Origin: Cannabis sativa
Lineage: Eukaryota; Streptophyta; Magnoliopsida; Rosales; Cannabaceae
DNA length: 64,000 nt
Direction of reading: 5' to 3'
NCBI RefSeq assembly: GCF_029168945.1
Contig: NC_083603.1
Coordinates: 39,928,396-39,992,395, forward strand
A model generated the notes under the pieces. It was not told where the DNA came from. It worked only from the letters and a program-made list of their open reading frames with translations, and searched no databases. A program made the position numbers and the translations under genes. Shown one piece after another: positions 10,368 through 19,726 of the stretch (positions within the stretch are counted from its first letter, which is position 1; each line of letters opens with the position of its first letter).

Positions 10368-11087
10368 GAAGGCGTTGGACTTTGTTGTCAAAAACATAGT
10401 GTGTCGATACGGCTTACCTCACAAAATAGTCTCAGACAATGGAAAGCAATTTGATTGCGAGGAATTTGCGACACGCAACCGAGCACGGAGTAGTGAAAAG
10501 CTTCTCCGCGGTAGCCGGCCTCAAACAAACGGCCGGGCGGAGGCGATCAATAAAATCCTAAAGGTCACCTTGAAAAAGAAGCCGCTGGCTTGTAAAAATA
10601 AGCGGCACGAAGAATTGCCAAGGGTATTGTGGGCCTACCGGACGACCCCCAGAACCACAACCGGTCACTCGCCGTTCTCAATGGCATACGGTTGTGAAGC
10701 AATGGTCCCGGTGGAAACATTATTCCCATCCCACAGGAGGACGACTTACGATCCGACCACCAATCGAGCCACAGTCCAGAAGCTGCGGATCAAGTCGAAG
10801 AACTCCGGGATGAGTCCCAAATACGGATGGCCGCTTATCAAAAGAAGGTGACCAAATATTTTAACTCCAAAGTTAAAAACAGAAAATTCGCTATCGGTGA
10901 CATGGTCCTAAGAAGGGTCTTCCCAGCCACCCAAGAACCCGGAGTGGGGGTACTTGGACCAAATTGGGAAGGACCATATGAAATCGAGGATGAGATCGGC
11001 TCTGGCACTTACAAACTGAAAAGAATGGACGGAACTACTGTCCCAAGAGCCTGGAATGCCGATCACCTCAGAAAATACTACCAGTAG
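10348..11087 (+). pseudogene. Integrase C-terminal part of element 1, frame-broken
   Basis: This is the continuation of pol in other frames. 10348-10851 holds VSDNG (second catalytic Asp) and NGRAEA (catalytic Glu); 10827-11087 holds the GPY/F-like tail (WEGPYEI) and the natural stop. Compared with element 2, I count about five small indels between 10336 and 10790, some cancelling each other, plus many substitutions. For example, the Trp before GIDLIG is Arg here. Sequence on both sides of about 10210-10800 is nearly identical to element 2. The damage is therefore local: either real mutation or conversion, or a poor-consensus stretch in the assembly. No separate start is expected. Confidence 0.85.
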
Positions 11088-11232
11088 CGAATTAAACTTA
11101 GCTTTTGTTCAAAGGGTTTGTACCGTCCAAATGTATGCCTCCTCTATATTAAATAAAACTGAGTGCCTTAAAAACAAAGTTTCTATGCCACTCAGGGGGG
11201 TACTAGGGTATACCGCACGGACAAACAAAAAC

Positions 11233-11556
11233 AAGCTAAGTAAAACATCCTGACCCAAAGGGCAGGTCAAGCTAAGTAAAACATCCTGACCCAAAGGGCA
11301 GGTTAAGCTAAGTAAAATATCCTGACCCAAAGGGCAGGTCAAGCTAAGTAAAACATCCTGACCCAAAGGGCAGGTTAAGCTAAGTAAAATATCCTGACCC
11401 AAAGGGCAGGTCAAGCTAAGTAAAACATCCTGACCCAAAGGGCAGGTTAAGCTAAGTAAAACATCCTGACCCAAAGGGCAGGTCAAGCTAAGTAAAACAT
11501 CCTGACCCAAAGGGCAGGTTAAGCTAAGTAAAATATCCTGACCCAAAGGGCAGGTC
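11233..11556. repeat. 36-bp tandem repeat, nine copies, hairpin-forming
   Basis: There are nine exact-length 36-bp units from 11233 to 11556. Each contains CCTGACCCAAAGGGCAGG, which can fold as CCTG-CCC/GGG-CAGG around an AAA loop with one bulged A. Units differ mainly at two sites (ACATCC or ATATCC; GGTC or GGTT) and the GGTC/GGTT ending alternates, suggesting growth in 72-bp steps. Two degenerate relatives follow at about 11592 and 11679. Element 2 has one unit (39463-39498). On the minus strand the array encodes a 12-residue repeat (SLTCPLGQDVLL), an incidental ORF. Confidence 0.93.
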
Positions 11557-11867
11557 AAAAATATACGCAAAAATAAAAGGCGTAAGTATGAAATCCTGAG
11601 CCAAAGGACAGGTTGAAATATACAAAGTGTGGAAAAAAGATCGCACATATATATAAAAAAAAATATATATATAATAAAATATCCTAACCCGAAGGTTAGG
11701 TCATACGCATATAAATGGCCCGGGGACAGGCCTTAAATTGTCTCCCCTTTAAATAAAGGCTGCCGCCTGTAAGTAAACTGTTCTAAGGCAGCAGCAAGCA
11801 TGTACAAAGAAAAAAAAAAAGGAGTTATGAAAAGAACGGGTACAATCCTGGTCAATAATAGGGCAGC
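11557..11867. other. Non-coding 3' region of element 1
   Basis: AT-rich sequence between the 36-bp array and the end of the antisense gene. It holds two diverged relatives of the 36-bp hairpin motif, a run of TA repeats near 11650-11675, a near-palindrome CCTTTAAATAAAGG and an A-run near 11809. No coding sequence. It probably serves as the 3' untranslated part of the antisense transcript; I see no clear polyadenylation signal on the minus strand. Confidence 0.6.
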
Positions 11868-12563
11868 TCAGTCAGCCCGCGGCGGAAGACGAGGTCCGAT
11901 CCGTGCCTCAAGCTCGGCATCAAGTCTCTTCTTCTTCTCCCGAAATTTGGCAATCATGTCCTCGGGTTTGGGATAGAAAGAAAGCTTGATGCTCTGATCG
12001 TTGGTGGCCCAAGCCATGTAGACACCATCATCAAAGCGCTTCGGGCACCGGGCACAGGAGACGGGAGAAAGGAGCTCGGCCCTCTTGGCCTTCCTAATAG
12101 ACTGATCTTTATAGTCCCGAAGCTCCTTCAACTCCGCAGCCAGAGCGGCCTTGGATTCAATATCCGACTGGTGAGTCTCCTCTAGAGACTTCACCTTGGC
12201 GGCCATTTCGTCCAAAGCCTCCCTGGCCTCCCGAAGGTCCCGCCTAGCCTTCTCGGCAGCCTCAGTTTGAGCCCTCAGCTCCTCCTGATGATGGGCCTCC
12301 ATCCTGCCTCTCCGCTGGGCCTCGGCCTGGATCATGTCCTCCGCCTGAGCCTCCCTCCGGATGGCCTCCTCCTCCCTGGCCTTGGCCCTCTCTTCCTTAG
12401 CCTTGGCCGCAGCCTCCTGGCGCTCGGCGGCCTCCTGGTAGATCTGCCTCTCCGCAGTAAGGTCTTGAAGGACCTTCTTGACGTCGTTCATGTCCCCAAA
12501 ATCGGACAGAGCGAAGCCATGGCTTATGATGTTCTTGGAGAGGCGACCAGCCTCAGCTGCAAG

Positions 12564-12658
12564 CTGAGCCATAATGGGATGTAAGGAAAAATTCCTCAAA
12601 GGAAGAAAACAAAATACAAACACCAAAAAGGAAACGTAAGAAATTGCAAAGTACTTAC
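12564..12658 (-). other. Predicted intron 2 of the antisense gene, element 1 (95 bp)
   Basis: Donor GTAAGTAC at 12658, acceptor GGCTCAG ending at 12564, with a T-rich stretch before the acceptor. The upstream exon ends on a full codon at 12659 and the downstream exon starts on a full codon at 12563, so splicing joins the two open frames (phase 0). The next AG, seven bases on, would break frame. Confidence 0.85.
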
Positions 12659-13422
12659 CACTGTGAGGGAATGGCTGAGGTCCTGGACTTGGAAGATAGA
12701 GTTCAGGGAAGCGCAAGTGGCAAACCGCTTGGGCGCACAGCGTGTAAGCTGAGAGGCGAACTCACCGGTCATTTCCGCGGCAAAAGGAGCCAGAGTGGGC
12801 CCTAGGAGAGGACGGAACCAGTCTGCCAAAGGATCCAGGTTGAGGTTCCACGGATCATGATAGTCCGGATGGTTAATGCTCGCCTCAACCTCCGCTCGCA
12901 GGATCCTCCTAAGGGCCTCCACATCGGCATATCCCCGGGAGTACTCGTCCATAGCGTAGTTGTGCTTGGCTATGCGAAGCTCCTGCCTCGCCTCATCCCC
13001 CGGAATCGGGGTAAGCTCAATGCGAGGAGGAGCAGGATTTTCCTCCATTGGAGACACCCCGCCGTCTAGGCCATGAGCGGGAGTGTCGGCCCTCCGAGGC
13101 CTCTTCGGCTCGTCTTGGGCAATCATCTTGCCCTTGCGCTTGCGGATCAGAGCCACTTCAGACTCCTCCTCGTCCTCCTCTGCTACCACTGGGAGAGCTT
13201 GAGGGTCTCCAGCACCCTCGGCGGCTTCCTCCGAGAAGTCCCACCCTTTCCCCTGGCCTTCTCCCGGAAGCACCTCCTCGTCATCCACCAAGTCGATGGT
13301 TTCGGGAGGAGCGCCGGAAGACACCTTCAAGGAAGGGGCCGGGGGAGAGGGGGTGAAGGCCGGAGGAGCCACCGGAGTATGGACCCCAGCCAGCCGTTCC
13401 AGGATGGCATCCATGGAGGTAC

Positions 13423-13502
13423 CTGTTCCAATAAAGCAAGCAAATGTTAAAAGTCCGTGAGAAACTACATACAAAAAGGCGCAGTAAATAAACTACTCCT
13501 AC
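13423..13502 (-). other. Predicted intron 1 of the antisense gene, element 1 (80 bp)
   Basis: Donor GTAGGAGT at 13502, acceptor TTGGAACAG ending at 13423. The intron holds an in-frame TAG and its length is not a multiple of three. The exon upstream ends after codon base 1 and the exon downstream resumes at codon base 2, so splicing restores the frame and joins ELGSP to GTSMDAI (phase 1). Confidence 0.85.
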
Positions 13503-15030
13503 CCGGACTCCCTAGTTCGGCCCTAGCAAAGTCCCGAACTTTAATGCTGTCAGCATCGTCTCCAAGATAACTGTCCGAGGGCCGAAACCAGCTGGACGCT
13601 ATGTAAGCCGACGGACCTAAGGGAATAGGTTCCGGAGGGCCGGGGCCCATCCGGGACCGACCTAGGTAATCTCCTAAGTTGGTAAAATAAAACTCCTTCA
13701 AATGATCCCCCCACCGGGTCGACGGCATCTTAAACCTACGGAGACGCTCGTCGAATCCTATGGGCCTACGACTGGTATATTCATCAACTGAAGGGACATA
13801 TTGAATTATCAAAGGAGACTTACCACCAGCACCAGAAGTGCTAGCACCAGGAGCGCCCGAGTTTGGTTCGGGGACTGAAGGCTGAGGCCGGGAAGTCTGG
13901 TTCTCGGAAGAACCTTCAAGACGAAGAGGTCCCCCGGCGGAAGGACCTCCAATCTCTTCTTGAAGAATCTTGTCAAAAAATTTTGCCTCGGACTTCCCGC
14001 CGATGGCTTGGCTCCTCCGCACCACCGGGCTCCCCACACGGAGCCCTCTCCCAGAGGCAGCACAGGCCTTTGGAATACGCCTTCTCCTGGGCCTTCCGGT
14101 AGAGATAATCTTGGTACTTCTTCTCTGCCGTAGCAATAAGCTCATCCCGGAAGGCCTTCTCCGCGACTGGCGCCCTCACGTTAGGGCAGATAACCTTGGA
14201 AAGGTTGGAGTCATCCACGGATTGGTGAGAAAGGATAAGTTTGGCCTTTCTACAATTCTCCGTGGTGACCAAGCCCCCGACGTCAAGATCGGCATGGTCG
14301 TAAGAGGCGAAGGCTTGGGCCCTTCGAAGGAACGCCTGAGTGGTGAGCGTCCGCTGGTAAGGTGGGATCCGCACCCACTCCGTGAGCAGCTCCGGATGGT
14401 CCACGGCCCTAAAACCGGAGGAGAAGAAAAATCGGTGGCGGTACTCCTTAACATGAGTCTGCCTATTATACGGAACCACCCCTTCGTTAGCAGGGTGGAT
14501 CCGGAACCCATAAAAACCGTCCTTAAGTTTGTCCCCTTTCTTGGGGACGGATACAAGTTCGTAAAAATATAAAATCTCCGCCGGGCTGGGAGACCCCCAG
14601 CCGCGTGCGGCATAAAAAATAAATAAGCCTGAGAGCAGGCGGTATGCTTGAGGAATAAGTTGGTATGGCGCAAGGCCGACAAAAACAAGAAAATCAACAA
14701 AATAGTCCTGGAGCGGGAGCATTGCGCCGGCCATCAGATGGGTCTGACTCCAAGCCCCGAAGCCATCATAGTTGAGGTTGGGTGTCTCCGAGTCACGGGG
14801 AGGCCGGTGGAAGGTCCCTGAGGTAGAGGGTTTGATTCCAGCTACGTTAATGATGTTCTCCAGCTGGTGAGGGCAGGTCAGGGTCGATCGAAGCTCGGCC
14901 GCCTCCCAGCCAGTGGCGCGGGACTTGTACCCTTCCTGGGCAACAGGTCCCAGAGAAACCTCCTCCAGGGTGGCAATACTCTTCCCCTTCTTCTTCGAGG
15001 ACTTTGAGCCAGAAGCAGACATGTTATGCT

Positions 15031-15443
15031 CTGAGAAAAACGAAAAGAAAAAACCCAGCAGTTAGGCCCCATATCAAACCCTAAACCAGAAAAAAAGGGA
15101 GTGGGGGTCCCCTAACCGCTGGAAAGAGGCCCCCTCCGGACACGTGTCACCTGGGAAACTCGAAAGAGAATCCCTGAACAAGTGTCGGGTGCAGTAAAAT
15201 CACAATAAAAGTGGTTTTGCAAAAAGGAAAAGAAAAAGTCTTCCTATGCCCTAAGCAAATGCTAAGCGAAGGATACACGGCCTTCTTCAAACAAAACTGC
15301 ACGACTACAACTAATACAGTGAAACGTAAGAGCAGAACTCAAAGAGCTCAAACACTCACACTCCAGAAATCTCTGAGTACGAACCCAGAAAACAAACAAA
15401 ATAAATGTAAGCATGCTAGTGTCTAAAGATGCGAAGAACTTAC
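15031..15443 (-). other. Predicted 5'-leader intron of the antisense gene, element 1 (413 bp)
   Basis: Donor GTAAGTTC at 15443. The acceptor CTCAG ends at 15031 after a strong pyrimidine tract (TTTTTTCTTTTCGTTTTTCTCAG pattern). The AG lies just eight bases before the ATG. The same arrangement exists in element 2 despite length differences inside the intron. Confidence 0.75.
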
Positions 15444-15640
15444 AGATGATTGTTGAACTGGGGGTACTGGGTATGGTTGAGCGAGAGTTGAGATGCACTG
15501 GCGAAATCGAACACTGGAAGATTACAGAAAATGTTCAAGTGTTAAGACGGTTTGTGCTACTTTGAGGAAATTTTCTCTCTGAGAAATTCAAGCAAAATGG
15601 TAAGGAATGGAAAGTAACCGAAATGAAGGAAAGGTGGTGG

Positions 15641-15648
15641 CTTTTATA
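15641..15648 (-). promoter_or_regulatory. Antisense TATA box, element 1
   Basis: On the minus strand this reads GCCTATAAAAGCC, with TATAAAAG at 15648-15641. It lies about 200 bp upstream of the leader-intron donor and the surrounding bases are conserved in element 2 (43578-43571). A start near 15610-15620 is expected. It would drive the antisense gene independently of the LTR. Confidence 0.7.
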
Positions 15649-16037
15649 GGCAAAAATGCATGAGGAACAGGCGTCTTCACCTACCCATCGTACGGTTGGG
15701 GAAGCGCACGATTCGAATTCCCAACAGATCAACGGGCCAGATCAATCCGCCATTAAGGCGGTGCAAACGTTTGAGTATCCGCCTGACACCATCAATGCGC
15801 CACATCAATCATGGGGCGTGAAACGAATCGACCTCTGCAAAAGTGAATCACTGCATTTAATGCCATTATTAGGCACACCTTCACGCGCCCCACGTCGTAT
15901 CGTAAGACCGAGGAGGCGGCTGGAAACATTCCTACGAACAAACGTATTGTCGCATTAAATAACATCATTTAATGTGCCCCCCCACGCGCTCGAGACTCGA
16001 GCTGGGGAAACGAGGAGTCAACTGGAGACACTTAGAC
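15649..16037. other. Non-coding region between antisense promoter and hairpin, element 1
   Basis: About 390 bp with no ORF worth calling. It is largely alignable with element 2 (43579-43964), so it may hold upstream promoter elements of the antisense gene. I recognise no specific motif. Confidence 0.5.
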
Positions 16038-16073
16038 AAGCCTTGGTTTATTTTTACTAAGTAAACAAGGCTT
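16038..16073. repeat. Hairpin directly before the polypurine tract, element 1
   Basis: The left arm AAGCCTTGGTTTA (16038-16050) pairs with TAAACAAGGCTT (16062-16073) with one bulged G, around an 11-base loop. The whole 36 bp is the same in element 2. Its position against the polypurine tract suggests a role in plus-strand priming or in RNA 3'-end structure. Confidence 0.75.
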
Positions 16074-16083
16074 GGGGGGTAAA
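16074..16083 (+). other. Polypurine tract, element 1
   Basis: GGGGGGTAAA directly abuts the 3' LTR. A purine run here primes plus-strand DNA synthesis in LTR elements. The single T is unusual but present in both elements. Confidence 0.75.
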
Positions 16084-16864
16084 TGTTGCTCCTAAAATCG
16101 CCCAATATACGTGGACCAGTCAGGAAGGGACACGTGGATCAAATTACTTGAGAAAGAACTGCTAAGTCCTTGTATGACACCAGGAAGCGTTATTCAAATG
16201 GGTCCCGGAAGATGCACCCGGAGTACAAGGTACTCCCGGAAGCGAACGTAGCTCAAAGGCACTCCGGGATGTGTCAGGTCTCTCCCGAGACATCAAGTCG
16301 CATTTAATGCTGCATGGGAGGAAGCGTGTTGGGACTGTACACGCAATAAAGTCTGACGGCACATCCCCCAAACAGCAGCGCTACAGTAATGATCATTTAA
16401 GTCTAGCGACGGCTACTCTGCGAAGAGTCACGTCAATCATAAGACAAAAAGGACATTCTCCATAAAAACCCTACAGCACCTAGGGATTTGACCATGCATC
16501 ACCCATGGTATATTCATCGGAAATGCCCAACTTTATGGATACTTACAGACACATGTGTAAGTACAATTCTAGGGATTGCCCCACTAAAACACTATAAATA
16601 CCCCCTCAAAGCTCATTTAATGGGGTCGGAGAATCTTGGCTGCTTAAGAGCAAACAGAGAAAAAACTCACCAAGAACATTCTTTGTATTAAAGAGAGAAA
16701 CATTCTCCCAAGTGTAAGATCTGTATTAAAGACATCCATAAATATCAGTGGCTCGTGGACTAAGGCTCATTAACGCCCCAACCACGTAAAAAGTCTTCAT
16801 CTCGCTTTCTTATAGCTCATTATTATATTCATAATTTATTAGTTGCCGAAAACCTCGGTCAACA
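16084..16864 (+). repeat. 3' LTR of element 1
   Basis: A 781-bp copy that I read as identical to the 5' LTR, including the TATA box (16593-16600) and U3 inverted repeat. It is followed by the GGGAT duplication at 16865-16869. Confidence 0.97.
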
Positions 16865-17801
16865 GGGATCGTTCCCAGATTTAGGTCCAGGTCCAAGTCT
16901 CAGTTTCGGTCTGGGTACACGACTGTGTCCGAGCCCGAGTTCCAGTGTCAGTTGGGGTCTAAGGTTATGTCTGTGTTCGATTCTACGTCTGGGTCCGGTT
17001 CCTAGTCACGGTCCTAGTCTTGTTCTAGGGTCCTTGTTCGGCGATTATTTTTCAGGTTCTAATTTTCGATCCCAGGTCTAGGTCTGGGTTTGGGTTTAGC
17101 TCTTCGTCTGTGTTCTGGTCCTAGTCTAAGTCCCAGATCTAGACACCGACTACTGGTCTGTTCCAGGCCCCGTTACATGAATCCCGAGTCAAGATCTGGA
17201 TCACTGTCACGGGTCTCGGTCTGGTTCTAGTTTAGGTCCAAGGTTCCATTTCTAAGTTTGGGTTCGGGATCGAGACTGGGGTGCAGTGCTAAGTCCCGAC
17301 CCTAGTTCTGTGTCCCTTGTCTGGTTCCATGTTTGGGTCTTGATCCCAATCTCGGGTCCTAGTCTTGTTCCATTTCTTGTGCCGGGTCACGAGCTGGGTC
17401 CTAGGTTCAAGTTCGGGTTTGGGTCGAGTTCGAGTCTTAGTCTCGGTTCGGGTTTAGGTCTCTGTCTGGGTTTTGATCTGGGTTCGGGTTTGGGTTTCGG
17501 TCCAGGTCTTAGTCCTAGTTCGGTTCTAGTTCCATTTGCCATTCTTAGTTCGAGTTTGGGGCTGAGTTCAGATCGGAGTTCGAGTCTTGGTCTAAATTTT
17601 GGTTCGGGTCCGGATTTCAGTCTAGGTCCAAATCAGGCTCCGGGTGTGGGTTCGCATCCTGGGTCTTTGTCTAGGTTTGGTCTTAGTCCCAAGTTCCAAT
17701 CCCGATCTCAGTCTGGATTCAGTTCTAGGTCTAAGTCCTTGGTTCTGATCCTGGTCTGGGTTCGAGTTTGGGTCTGGGTCTGGGTCTAGCTTTGGCTCTG
17801 A
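16865..17801 (+). repeat. Satellite block S2, G-rich on top, with a shared-deletion monomer
   Basis: The block continues the array interrupted by element 1. From 17301 to 17801 the sequence aligns without gaps to 62710-63210, with about 19 differences in 501 bases by my count. Both copies lack about 360 bp between GTTTGGGTCT and TGATCCCAATC (compare 3080-3450) and about 100 bp near the phrase GGGTCGAGTTCG (compare 1975-2075). The block ends at the orientation switch. Confidence 0.9.
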
Positions 17802-19726
17802 GACCAAACCTAGACCTAGACCTGGGACCCTAAATTAGAACCTGAACAAGAATTACCGAACCAGGACCGTAGAACAAGACTAGGACCGTGACCAGGACCC
17901 GAACTCAGACCTAGAACCAAACCCACACCTAGCCTCAGACCCAAACTGAGACTGGAACTCGGGCCCGGACATGGTCGTGTACCTACACTGGAACTGAGAC
18001 CCGGACCTGGACCTGAATCTTGGACCCAATTCGAAACACAGAGTTGGACCTAGACATTGATCCGGATACGAACCTGGACTCGGACCAAGACCCAAACTGG
18101 GATTGAAATGCTGGACTTAGATCTGGACCAAGACCCAAACTTGGACCCACACTCGGGACCCAAACCCACACCATAACCGGGACTTGGACCCATAATCAGG
18201 ATAGGGACCTGGGAAATAGAACTAGGATCGGGACCTAGTACCCGACCCATACCTAAACTTGAACCTAGGACCCAGCTCAAGTCCCGGCACCAGAAGTAGA
18301 ACCAGACTCTGACCCGAGATTGGGATCTGGATCTAGACCGAGGGCTTAGACAAAACCCGTAGTCAGTGTCTGGATTTGGGACCCCGCCCTGGACCAGAAC
18401 ACTGACAAGGACCTGAACCCACACCCGGACCTGAACCCAGTCCCGGACCTGAACCCAGTCCCAAACCCAAAAGTGGACCCGAACCCGTACCCTGTGACCC
18501 AAAATTGGAATAAAAACCGGAAGTTGACCGAGACTGGAACTAGGACTTGGAGTTGGAATCAGAACTGAAATTGGACATAGATCTAGAACCGTAACCGGAC
18601 CAAGACCCTAACTCCAAATCAGACCTATACCCAAATTGGGAGCCATACCCGGATCCAAACCCAAACCTGTACTCGGGACCGGAACCTGAACCTAAACTCA
18701 GGCCCAAACTTGGAACCAGACTAGGGACACAGAACCATGGTCGTGACATAGAACCGTACCCGAGTCTCGATCTCGAACCCAAACTCAAAAATGGGATCTG
18801 GGACCTGAACCGGAACCAGCCCGAGACCCGTGACAATGATCCAGATCTTGACTTGGGATTCGGGTAACGGGGCCTAGAACATACCCGTAGTCGGTGTCTA
18901 GATCTAGGAGTCAGACTAGGACCAGAACCCAGACGAAGAACCAAACTCGAACCCAGACCTAGACCTAGGACCCAAAATTAGAACCTAAACAAGAATCGCC
19001 GAACCACGACCCTAGAACAAGACTAGGACCGTAGACCAAGACCCAGGACGCGTACCCACACCCGTAGCCTGATCTGGACGTAGACTGAAATCCGGATCCG
19101 AACCCAAACTCAGAAGAGGACTCGAACTTCGACCTGAACTCAAACCCAAACTCGAACAAAGAATCGCAAATGGAACTAGAACCGAACAAGGACTAGAACC
19201 AGGACCAGGACCTAAACCCAAACTTGAACCCAGACCAAAACCCAGATAGAGACCTAACCCCGAACCCAGATCAAAACCAAGAAAGAGACCTAAACCTGGA
19301 CTCGCGACAAAGAACCTGGGTCGGCACCTAGAACTGTACCCCAGTCTCGCTCCCGAACCCAAACGCAAAAATGGGATCGGGGACCTGAACCAGAACCAGA
19401 CCGAGACCCGTGACAGTGATCCAGATCTTGACTCGGGATTCGGTTAGCGGGGCCTAGAACAGACCAATAGTCGGTGTCTAGATCTGGGACACAGACTAGG
19501 ACCAGAACCCAGACGAAGAACAATTCCCGAACCCAAACCTAGACGTGGGACCCAAAATTAGAACCTGAACAAGAATCGCCAAACTAGGACCCTAGAACAA
19601 GAATAGGACCGTGACCAGGATCGGGAGCCAGACCTATAACCGAACACACACCTAGCCTCAGACCCAAACTGAGACTGGAACTCAGGCCCGGACACGGTCG
19701 TGTACCCAGACCGAAACAGAGAGCCC
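17802..19726 (-). repeat. Satellite block S3, C-rich on top, first part of the inverted block
   Basis: At 17801/17802 the sequence changes within one base from ...TTGGCTCTGA to GACCAAACCTAG...; from here the hexamer reads in reverse complement. Landmarks of the monomer appear in reverse order. The block ends where LTR sequence begins at about 19727. Confidence 0.88.

Larger units (their letters stand above)
11868..15022 (-). pseudogene. Antisense spliced gene of element 1 (Transposase_28-like), one frameshift
   Basis: Minus-strand gene with ATG at 15022 (MSASGSKSS) and TGA at 11868-11870. Predicted coding exons are 15022-13503, 13422-12659 and 12563-11868, separated by GT-AG introns of 80 and 95 bp that each join two different reading frames correctly. 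The first exon is 1520 bp against 1519 in element 2; the extra base lies near 14066-14075 and shifts the frame, so this copy is broken. The N-terminal half resembles the plant 'putative gypsy type transposon' family (MLPLQDYFVDFLVF, RLLSGLFIFY); the C-terminal exon is a long charged coiled coil. The last exon is 21 bp longer than in element 2 by an in-frame insertion in the coiled coil. Function is unknown. Antisense extra ORFs are known in Tat relatives such as Retand, Grande and RIRE2. Confidence 0.82.
4256..16864 (+). mobile_element. Tat element 1: complete Ty3/gypsy LTR retrotransposon, 12.6 kb
   Basis: The ends are TGTTG...CAACA, with 781-bp LTRs at 4256-5036 and 16084-16864 that I read as identical, and a GGGAT duplication at 4251-4255 and 16865-16869. 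Internal order is PBS, gag, protease, RT, RNase H, second RNase H, integrase, tandem repeat, antisense gene, hairpin, polypurine tract. PR-RT-RNH-IN order makes it Ty3/gypsy. The extra RNase H, the absence of a chromodomain and of an envelope-like ORF, and an antisense gene between pol and the 3' LTR place it in the Tat lineage. The element is structurally complete and very young, but integrase is broken by several indels and the antisense gene by one, so it is probably not autonomous unless those are sequence errors. Confidence 0.96.

Noticed and set aside
11233..11556. CRISPR-like array
   Set aside because: Units are directly abutting 36-mers without unique spacers, within a plant retrotransposon.
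11109..11648. Minus-strand ORF with a nine-fold 12-residue repeat (SLTCPLGQDVLL)
   Set aside because: It is the translation of the 36-bp tandem array; it is reduced to one unit in element 2 and lies in the non-coding region downstream of the antisense gene.
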